A stretch of 64,000 nucleotides of DNA, taken from CAZVYJ01 sp964631565 (GTDB taxonomy: Bacteria; Planctomycetota; Phycisphaerae; SM23-33). Below are positions 33,667 through 41,900 of this stretch, piece by piece (within the stretch, counting starts at the first letter, position 1; the number at the start of each line of letters is the position of its first letter). Position numbers and translations under genes: made by a program. The notes under the pieces were generated by a model. That model was not told the DNA's origin. It saw only the letters and a list, made by a program, of their open reading frames with translations, and did no database searches. The stretch spans positions 1 through 64,000 of the forward strand of contig CAZVYJ010000007.1 of the NCBI GenBank assembly GCA_964631565.1. Direction: 5' to 3'.

Positions 33667-34719
33667 ATGGGAAAGCAGAAACTGACATCGTTGCCCTGGC
33701 CGATTTCGGTCGGGCTGTGGTTCATCGAGGGGAAGGGCGGCGACAGGTTCACGTCATCATACAAGGACGGCATCCCGATACTGGACCGCATCCGAGCCGC
33801 CGGCAAGATGAGGGGCGTAAAGGGTATCGAGCTTCACTACCCCTACGAAGTCACCGAGGACACGTTCGACGAAGTACGCAAGTGCGCCAGGGAAGAAGGC
33901 CTGAAGATACTCACGGTAATCCCCGGCCTGTTCAACGAGCGGCAGTTCAAGGACGGCGCGCTGATTTCATACGACAAGAAAATACGGCGCGACGCCGTCA
34001 AACGCATCATCACCGCAATTCAGATGAACGAGGAGCTTACCAGGGCCGGCGAAGGCGGACGGTTCGCGATTTACTGGCCCGCGGCGGACGGCTGCACGTA
34101 CAGCTTCCAGTCTTACCATCCTGACCGCAGAAAAATGATGCTCGACGGGCTCGTGGAATGCCTGCAGGCCACCAAGGGCAACATAGTCGTCGAGCACAAG
34201 CCCTCCGACCCGGCCGCCAAGACATACAACGGCACGACGGCTGAGGCGATTATCCTCTGCAGGGACATTATCGACGCCATCGGCGCAAATCAGAAGCATC
34301 GCGTCGGCATCAACCCCGAAATGGCGCACCTGCTGATGGCCGATGCGGACCTCGGCGAAGAAGTCAGCCGCATTCTCGCGGAAGGCCTGCTGCGCCACAC
34401 GCACTGGAACACGTGCCGCCGCAAAGGCGCCGACACGGACATGATGGTCGGCTCGGACAACTGGATCGAGAGCATGGAAGTGTTCTTCTGGATGGACGAG
34501 TACAAGTACGACGGCTGGCTGGGCCTGGACCTGCTGCCCAAGAGCGAGGATTCCGCTCGGGCGGTCGATGTGAGCATCCAGGCCATGGAGAGAATGTACG
34601 CCGAGGTCATGTCCATAAAGGACGAACTGAAGGCCAACATGAAAAACCCGGCCAAAGACGCCACGTGCAACCAGGAGCTGCTGATGAAGGCAAGAGGCGC
34701 AGCATACAAGCCTCTTTAA
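33667..34719 (+). CDS. Xylose-isomerase-like TIM-barrel sugar isomerase/epimerase
   Basis: A 350-residue (beta/alpha)8 protein of the AP-endonuclease-2/xylose isomerase superfamily. Likely metal ligands lie in KGIELHYPYE, IVVEHKPSDP, GINPEMAHLLM and MVGSDNW/DEYKYDGWLGLD, giving the usual E...E/D...H pattern. An excellent GGAAAGGAG lies just ahead of the ATG. It follows the kinase gene by 15 nt, and the pair looks like an isomerase-kinase module feeding the aldolase. The exact sugar is unknown. The family also includes rhamnose-type and hydroxypyruvate isomerases, so this call stays general. Confidence 0.75.
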   Translation: MGKQKLTSLPWPISVGLWFIEGKGGDRFTSSYKDGIPILDRIRAAGKMRGVKGIELHYPYEVTEDTFDEVRKCAREEGLKILTVIPGLFNERQFKDGALISYDKKIRRDAVKRIITAIQMNEELTRAGEGGRFAIYWPAADGCTYSFQSYHPDRRKMMLDGLVECLQATKGNIVVEHKPSDPAAKTYNGTTAEAIILCRDIIDAIGANQKHRVGINPEMAHLLMADADLGEEVSRILAEGLLRHTHWNTCRRKGADTDMMVGSDNWIESMEVFFWMDEYKYDGWLGLDLLPKSEDSARAVDVSIQAMERMYAEVMSIKDELKANMKNPAKDATCNQELLMKARGAAYKPL

Positions 34720-34758
34720 GCCGCCGGTCCTGAAAAATTCAGCGAAAAAGGACGTTAT

Positions 34759-35866
34759 ATGGGCGATATTCGTATCGGTATCGTCGGTGCGAACCGCGGC
34801 ATGTTCGCCGCAAAGGCCTGTGATATTGTCGGCTCGATGCGTGTGACGGCTATTTTCGACATAGCCGAAGAAAAAGCCCGCCAGGCCGCCGCCGACATCA
34901 AAGGCTGTCGTGCGTTCGGCCCGGACAAGTGGGAAGATTTTCTGGACAGCGGAATCGACGCAGCCGTCATCGCTTCTCCCATTCCATTCCATGCCGACCA
35001 GTCAGCGGCGTGCCTGGAACGCGGCCTGCACGTGCTGTCGGAGGTGACCGCCGCAATAACGGTGGAGCAGGCCCGCAAGCTCGTCCATGCAGTTTCGCGC
35101 AGCCGCGGCACGTACATGCTCGCGGAAAACTGCTGCTATCTCGACGAGGCGGTGCTGTTCAGGCGGATGGCCCGCGCCGGCGAACTCGGCGAACTGTACC
35201 ACGCAGAGGGCGGCTACCTGCACGACCTTCGGCCGCTTTTTCGGAATCCCGACGGTTCGCTGACCTGGCGCGCCGGTGAGCTGGGCGTGTACTGCACGCA
35301 CCCGCTGGGGCCGATTCTCGACATCATGAACGACCGCGTCGCGAGTGTCTCGTGCCAGGCCCTCCCGATCGCCATCATCGACAAGGAAATCCCCGGCATG
35401 AGCAACCACCTGATGCTGATGCGGACCGTCGGCGAAAAAAGCATTTACCTGCGCGTGGACCACATGTCGCCGCGCCCGTACCGCTGCTATTTCCACGTGC
35501 AGGGCACGCGCGGCGTGTGCGAGTTCAACCTGACGGGCGTCGGAGAAATCGCCGGCTACAACGGCGACAAGGACGGCTGGCCGAAAATATGTTGCAACCG
35601 CGACGAAAAGTGGGAAGACCCGGCCGTCTATCGAAAGCGCCCATCTGTCGGACCGCACGGACGTGCCCAAAAACGTCGGCGAACTCGGCCACGGCTCCAT
35701 GGAGTACTGGATGCTGAAGGCTTGGCTTGCTGCATTGCGCAACGGCGAGCCGATGCCCATCGACGTGCATCGCGGCCTGGACATGACGCTGCCGGGAATC
35801 ATGGCGGAGGAATCGCTGCGGCGCGGCGGCGAAGCCGTAGCCGTCCCCGATTCACGAAACTGGTAA
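34759..35866 (+). pseudogene. Gfo/Idh/MocA-family oxidoreductase, frameshifted near its 3' end
   Basis: The first about 290 residues read as a normal Gfo/Idh/MocA dehydrogenase: IGIVGANRGMFAAKA Rossmann start, AVIASPIPFHADQ and an EVTAAITVEQA segment where many members have EKP. Near 35600-35650 the frame goes wrong. The original frame becomes arginine-rich nonsense, while the +1 frame continues with the expected HLSDRTDVPKNVGELGHGSM and ends at a TAA at 35864-35866. A one-base insertion (or two-base deletion), real or from assembly, is needed to join them. Without correction, the first frame runs on into the next gene and makes a false 736-residue fusion. It would act on a sugar or sugar acid with NAD(P). 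Confidence 0.82.
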
Positions 35867-35871
35867 ACCTT

Positions 35872-36969
35872 ATGAATACAGAAGAACGAATCCTCGCCGC
35901 CCTGCGCCTCGAGAAACCGGATCGCGTTCCGGTATTTCTCTACCTCAACCCTTATGACAAAACCGCGTGGTATGCCGACGACCCGTCCTACGCGGAGGTA
36001 ATCGACGCCTGCCGGGAACTGTCGGACATCGTGTACGACTGGTATTGTCCGTGCAACATCTCATGGACCGGGCAGGAGCTTGAAAAAGAAACGCGGCCGC
36101 TGCCAGACGGCGGAACGGAGCACATCGTCCAGACGCCGCTTGGGCCGATATCGTGCGTCACCGCTCCCGATTGGCGCGGAAGCGGACTGGTGAAAAACTG
36201 GATATGCACCGAAGAGGACGCCCGCAGGCTGCTGTCCATGCCGGACACTGACTGGCAGCCGGACGTGACGGAATTTATTCGTGAGCGCGGTCGGCAGCAG
36301 GGGCTGGCCGTCGCACAAGTTACATTTCCTGACCCTATATGCTGCGTCGGCGGGATGATTCACGATGAAACCCTGGCCATGTGGACAATCGAGCATCGCG
36401 ACCTGCTTCGCGAAATGCTCGACATGTTCTTCCGCCGCCTGCAGCGGGCCGTCAAACACTGTCTGGAAAATGACGTTGGGCCAATTTATTACTTCAATGG
36501 GCCGGAATACGCGCTGCCGCCCCTCATGTCGCCGCGAGATTTCGACGAGTTCGTCGTGCCGTACGACACGCAGCTGATAGAGATGATACACTCATACCCC
36601 GGCCGGTATGTGATTGTGCATTCGCACGGCCGGGTTAACAGATTCCTTGAGCGTTTCGCCGATATGGGAACCGACGGGCTGAACGTTCTCGAACCGCCGC
36701 CGATAGGCGACGTGATTCTCGCCGAGGCCAAGCAGCGGGTCGGCGGCCGAATGTGCCTCATCGGCAATATCCAGTATGACGATCTCGCCCGCAGCAGCAC
36801 AGCCAAGGTGGGCAGGCTCGTCCACGAGGCGATACAGGCAGGGGCGCCCGGCGGCGGATTCATTCTTTCGCCGAGCGCATATCCTTATGAGCGCCCCCTG
36901 CCGCCCAGGGCTGCAGAAAACTTCATCGAATATCTGCGCAAGGCTCGCGAGTACGGCGCATATGAGTGA
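35872..36969 (+). CDS. Uroporphyrinogen decarboxylase-superfamily protein (probable methyltransferase-like)
   Basis: This 365-residue URO-D-fold protein starts at the ATG following the Gfo/Idh stop by 5 nt. RILAALRLEKPDRVPVFLY is the standard opening of the MtaA/MtbA/URO-D-like branch, and the C-terminal half has VIVHSHGRVNRFLERFADMG and ILSPSAYPYERPLPP. True HemE enzymes act in heme synthesis and would not be expected in a sugar cluster. The MtaA-like branch transfers methyl groups from corrinoid proteins or acts on unknown substrates. No corrinoid protein gene is adjacent, so function is open. It may handle methylated sugar moieties; this is inference only. Confidence 0.78.
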   Translation: MNTEERILAALRLEKPDRVPVFLYLNPYDKTAWYADDPSYAEVIDACRELSDIVYDWYCPCNISWTGQELEKETRPLPDGGTEHIVQTPLGPISCVTAPDWRGSGLVKNWICTEEDARRLLSMPDTDWQPDVTEFIRERGRQQGLAVAQVTFPDPICCVGGMIHDETLAMWTIEHRDLLREMLDMFFRRLQRAVKHCLENDVGPIYYFNGPEYALPPLMSPRDFDEFVVPYDTQLIEMIHSYPGRYVIVHSHGRVNRFLERFADMGTDGLNVLEPPPIGDVILAEAKQRVGGRMCLIGNIQYDDLARSSTAKVGRLVHEAIQAGAPGGGFILSPSAYPYERPLPPRAAENFIEYLRKAREYGAYE

Positions 36970-37043
36970 CGTGTGATTTACAAAATTAGAGGCTGCCCGA
37001 AGCCTGTTGTATGCCATGAAACAAGATAATTCGGAGTTCTACC

Positions 37044-38894
37044 ATGCCGAAAGCTGACAGAATGATGCCCGATACCCTCGACCTCGCATCACGAGCCGAG
37101 CTGGTTCTCACCGCAATGGGCGGATGCATCGATCAAAAGTTGATGACCATGTACGGCGCAGTCCACATCTGCTGCCGTCGTCCGCATTTTGCACACTGGG
37201 CCTCGGCCGACACGCTGCTGGACCCGAAATTCGGCGAGTCTTTCGCACTGATGCGGCTGATGTGCGGCGGCAAACAGCATTTGGAGCTGGAAGCCGCCTA
37301 TCGTCGTGACATGCTCAGCCGGATCGATAATGGATTATATTGGAACCGATACGACCCTGCCCGGCCTTGGCGGAACAGCTACGCCCCCAAATTCTACGGC
37401 AAGGGCAAGGATGAGGATTTCTGCACGCTTGCCGGCACCGGCCGTCTGGCCCGCAGCCTGATGATCTGGAACGAAATCGACGACGATGAAACGTGGAACG
37501 CTCATGCCCAACAGCTAATATCCGGCATGCGCCGCATCGCAGTCTGCCGCGAAGATTACTGTTACTATCCCGAGCGCGGCGGGTGGGGCGAGCCGTGTTC
37601 CTATCCACGCAGCGGCTGGCTCAACACCGACGAAGCCAAAAGCGAAACCGAAGGCGGCGAGGGTTCCGTGACGTGCATGCACGGACACCAGCTCTACGCC
37701 GCCGCCAACTGGTATGCCCGCACCGGCGACGCCGACGCAAAAGACCTGGCCCGGCGCCTGGCGAGATACTGCATGAAGCCCAAGTTCTGGGGCGGCCTGC
37801 CCGACCCGGACGGCAATCGCGAAGGCCTGCCTGATACCATAGCGCCTCGTCGCGGCGAACCGGCCTACTTCGCAGGCGAGGAACAGGGGCACTGGTACAG
37901 CCATTTTCACGCCCGCGCGATTGCACTTCGAGGCATTCTTGAATATGCCCGGCTGATGGAGGATGAGCGGGCACTGGAGTTCGTCCGCCGCGCTTACGAG
38001 TTCACGCTGACGCAGGGCATCGCCCGAATCGGCTGGGTCAACTGCTGTCCGGTCACCGTGAACGGCATGGAGGGCTGCGCTCTGGGCGACCTTGTAGCGA
38101 TGGGCATACGCCTGTCAGATGCCGGCGCCGGCGATTACTGGGACGACGTCGACGCCATTGTCCGCAACCAGCTCGCCGAGCAGCAGCTCATGCGGGCTGA
38201 CCTGCTCGAGAAGGTGTCAGCCGCCCACACAAATCAGTGCTGCGAGGATGCGCCCGAGAGCCAGCTTTCATTCGAGAATACGATTGCCCGCACTGTCGGT
38301 TTCTTCGGCGGCTTTTCTTTGCCCACGAGCTTCCCATGGGTGCACGTGATGCACTGCTGCACGGCCAACGCCAGTCAGGGACTGTATTACGCATGGGAGG
38401 GCACGCTTCGCGAAACGGCTGACACCGCGCAGGTAAATCTGCTGCTCAACCGATTCGGCCGGCTCGTCGATGTGGAAAGTCATCTTCCTTACGAAGGCAG
38501 GGTGGTAATCCGCAACAAAGCCGCCCGCCGCGTTGCCGTCCGAATTCCAGCATGGGTCTGGCGGCGAGAGCTTCGGGCCGATGTTTCCGGCAAACCCCGC
38601 AAGCCGGACTGGATTGGAAAGTCGCTCGTTTTCGAGGCCCTGAAACCGGGCGACGTCGCGACTATTACGTTCCCGGTGCGCGAAACGACGGCTTCCTACA
38701 CCATTAACGCACACTCGGCGGCGGAGCAGGTTTTCACCTGCACATTCCGCGGAAGCACGCTGGTTGACATTACTCCGCGCGACAACGCACCAAAGAGCTA
38801 TCCGTTATATCTGCGGGATCATATGCGAACAGACAAATCGCCCATGACGGCCGTAAAGCACCATGTGCCGGAGCGAATCGTCTCAGGCTGGTAG
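37044..38894 (+). CDS. Glycoside hydrolase family 127-like (DUF1680, beta-L-arabinofuranosidase type)
   Basis: This 616-residue protein has the (alpha/alpha)6-barrel layout of GH127. The segments NQCCED and MHCCTANASQGLYYAWEG supply the paired cysteines that bind zinc and form the nucleophile in family members such as HypBA1. A beta-sandwich region with RIPAWVW follows near the C-terminus, typical of the family. No signal peptide is seen, so it is likely cytoplasmic and acts on imported oligosaccharides. It is the last rightward gene of the sugar cluster, about 75 nt after the URO-D gene. L-arabinofuranosides occur in pectic side chains, consistent with the galacturonate genes. Related DUF1680 groups have other specificities. 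Confidence 0.82.
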   Translation: MPKADRMMPDTLDLASRAELVLTAMGGCIDQKLMTMYGAVHICCRRPHFAHWASADTLLDPKFGESFALMRLMCGGKQHLELEAAYRRDMLSRIDNGLYWNRYDPARPWRNSYAPKFYGKGKDEDFCTLAGTGRLARSLMIWNEIDDDETWNAHAQQLISGMRRIAVCREDYCYYPERGGWGEPCSYPRSGWLNTDEAKSETEGGEGSVTCMHGHQLYAAANWYARTGDADAKDLARRLARYCMKPKFWGGLPDPDGNREGLPDTIAPRRGEPAYFAGEEQGHWYSHFHARAIALRGILEYARLMEDERALEFVRRAYEFTLTQGIARIGWVNCCPVTVNGMEGCALGDLVAMGIRLSDAGAGDYWDDVDAIVRNQLAEQQLMRADLLEKVSAAHTNQCCEDAPESQLSFENTIARTVGFFGGFSLPTSFPWVHVMHCCTANASQGLYYAWEGTLRETADTAQVNLLLNRFGRLVDVESHLPYEGRVVIRNKAARRVAVRIPAWVWRRELRADVSGKPRKPDWIGKSLVFEALKPGDVATITFPVRETTASYTINAHSAAEQVFTCTFRGSTLVDITPRDNAPKSYPLYLRDHMRTDKSPMTAVKHHVPERIVSGW

Positions 38895-38941
38895 CACACG
38901 TATTGAAACTTTCCGCCTAACGCTGAGTGCCCGCAGGCCGG

Positions 38942-41900
38942 TCAGTTCGGCGGCACGAACAGGTAAGTCCGCTTGCGGTTCCAGATGACGTTGTGCTGCG
39001 CGACCCTTTTTTCCGCTTCCAGCTGCGCGTCGATTCCGGCGGATTTAGCTATGCCGGGCGGCACGCTTTCGGGCAGCCAGTGCAGCGGCAGGAACACCAG
39101 CGCCTCGCCCGGCGAGTTGACGACCGAGCTGTTGGCCGGCGTTTCCTCCAGGCCCCACAGGTCGGCTATCCAGTCGCCGAGTTTCGCGCCCACAGTCCAG
39201 CTGGCGAGAATCACGCCGCCCCAAGGTTCCAGGGCGCCGATGCCGGCATTGAACGCGCTGGCGATGGTGTCGTTGGCGGCCTGGTTCTTGTCGATCGGAT
39301 TGTCGATCTGGCTCCATTTGTACGCGTTGTAGCCGGTCTCCAGCACGCCGACCGCGACGCCGACGATGCTTATTTTCGAGCCGCCGGTCTTCGTGATGGC
39401 CAGCCCGCTGACGAACACGCTGTCAACCTTCTTCGCCGATGCGATGATGTGAGCGCCTTCCACCACGCCCTTGGTGAAGAAGACGGCCATGCCGACCTTG
39501 TCGCCTTCCTCGTAGCACTGGTAGAAACGCAGACCGTTGCTTACCACAACTGCTCCCACTTTCAGGCCGGTCGTCACGCGCTCCATGGTAATCTGCCACT
39601 TCGACGGAACCGTGCCCGGGAACTGCTTGCTGCGCTCGATGAGTTTGGAGTTGTCCGGGTCGACCACGTTCTCGGTGCGATGGAGGATAAGCTCCTGGCT
39701 GCGGCTTTTGTCGGTGATGGTGATGCCGGTCTCCGGGTCGGTCCAGACGGTGTAAGGCCGCTTCACGACCGTGCGAGTGCTGATATAGAACCCGCCGTCG
39801 AACCGTTTTTGAATCGCGATGCTGCGCTGGGCGGTCAGCATCTGGCCGGTCATCGGATCGGCCGTCTGGAGATTGAGCACCTCGCCGAACCGCTTGGAAT
39901 CGCCGGCAGCCAGATTCCAGTAGCCGCGGGATTCATTCCATTTTTTTACGTCCTTGTAGCAGCTGTACCACGTCTTCAGATTCATCACGAACGTCTTCGC
40001 CTTCGCCATGTCGGCGCATATGTCCCTGCTTTGGGCGGTATCGGCCGGCGTTTCCTCAGAGGCGTTTTCCTGGCCGGAGCCTGACGATGTTCCGCTTTCG
40101 GGCGGTGCGGTCGTGCCCTGGACATCGCTGAGGCTTACCGACACCTGCCGCCACACGCCGTCGGCACCCCAGTTCACCTCGTTGGCAAGCAACTGAAGCT
40201 GCCGCTCGGTGTTGGCGATCAGGCAGACGACGTCCATATTGGCCATTTGGCTGCTCAGCTGCTGCGCTCGCTGTTTCATGTGTGCCTGCTGCTCGGACGT
40301 CTTGAGGTTTTTCGGCATGCGCGTCATGCCGCGAACGCTGCAGATCGCAACCCGATAGCTCTTGCCGCCGACCGATACGTTCAGCGTCTTGACGTCGTCT
40401 TCGAGCGGCCAGTGAAGGCTGGAATTTCGGTCTATCGCGTTGATGGCCTCCACGCAGACCTGGTCGAATATGTCCGCGTCCATCGCCTGGTTGGCCCTCG
40501 GCTGGAGGCGCTGCACCCATTGCACGCACTCTGAGGCGGTCTCCATCTGCACGCCGCTGACGGACAGATACGACTTGTCTATCGGCTTGAAGCTGAATCG
40601 GTTCAGTCCGCAGCCGCAGTACGGGCAGTTGTCGAATTCGTCGCCCACCCTGCGGTTGCAGTTGGTGCAGGTTGCCTGCCCGCGCGTCCTCACCATCCAG
40701 CAGGGGGTTAGTTTCACATACACGCCGCAGTTCCTGAAGAACTTCTCGCCCGGCATGAAGGCCTTCGCCTCGTACGTATTCGCGCACACCGGCGAAGTTA
40801 CCGCGAAGGTGCTGAACAACATGTGTTCGCCGCGGAGGTTCGACTCGCAGTAAAACTCGACCAGCCAGGCCAGTTTCATCATCGGGCGCGCCCAGCTGCC
40901 TTCGCCGGTGAGGTCCTGGCCGACAATCTTGCACTGAATGGTCAGCGTGCGGTCCACGTATTCGTCGCAGCCGGGAAAGCTCACTTTCAGATAGTTGCGG
41001 TGGATGCCATCGGTGTACTTCGTGCCGTCGATTCTCTCGACGTTCTCGATTATCGGAGTGCCTTCGGAGCTGAGCGAGTAGTAGTGGAAATAGTACTCCG
41101 GATGCCCCGTTCCGCCGTAGTTGAAGACTCCGAGTTTCTCTTCGCCTTCGGGCGGCGTCACGCTGAAACCCTTCCAGCCGACAACCTCGAAGGGCTTGCG
41201 CTTCGACTTGTCCTCATTCTTGCGGTCGAACAGCAATTCGTTGAGGTAGTCCTTCATCCGGTCGCTGGTGTAGGTGCGTTCGCTGCGCACGATGTTCTTT
41301 CCGCTGCACACGTCGCCGTACTTGATCACCTTGCTGTCGCCTCCGCCGACGCCGAAGAACTTGAAATCGGCGGTGTAGCGGATCATGCCCGGCTCATAGA
41401 TGCTCGACCAGTCCGAGCTGCCGGAATAGTTCGTGCGCGGCGCAAGGTCATAGCCGTCGATTACGCCGTCGCCGTCGGAATCGGGATTGTTCCTGAACGA
41501 ATCCGCGCCGTTATCGCTGCCGGGCGCGATTTCCGCCGAGTCGGGCATCCAGTCCCGGTCGTCGTCCTGCTGGACGTCAAGCTCGAACGCAGTCGTCGCG
41601 GCCGGGTAAATCACGTTGTTGATGGCCTGCTCCGGGAAATTCACTGTAATGGTGATCGTCTGCTGCATGACATGCGGCGGGGTGTATTTCAGCCGCGTCG
41701 ATGATGTAGTGGAAATCATGTTTGCGCCGTTTTCGCCGGCCGAGCCGCCCGCAAACTGCCCGGCGTCAACGCTGACATCAAGCCTGGCGTGGTCCAGCCT
41801 GACGGGGTATGCCGGATCAACATTGTCCCACGCCGACAGCTGCATCTGGTGCTCGTGCCCGCCGGACAGATAAGGCAGCATGAGCGTGGCGACGTCTATC

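Noticed and set aside
34759..36969. A single 736-residue dehydrogenase-URO-D fusion protein
   Set aside because: The middle part is an arginine-rich out-of-frame translation. The proper dehydrogenase C-terminus is in the +1 frame and the second gene has its own ATG at 35872.
38927..40084. 385-codon plus-strand open frame opposite the giant exported protein gene
   Set aside because: Long antisense frames are expected in GC-rich genes. The minus strand has a signal peptide, ribosome site and recognisable domains, and the plus-strand translation shows none. The same applies to 42701-44353 (550 codons).
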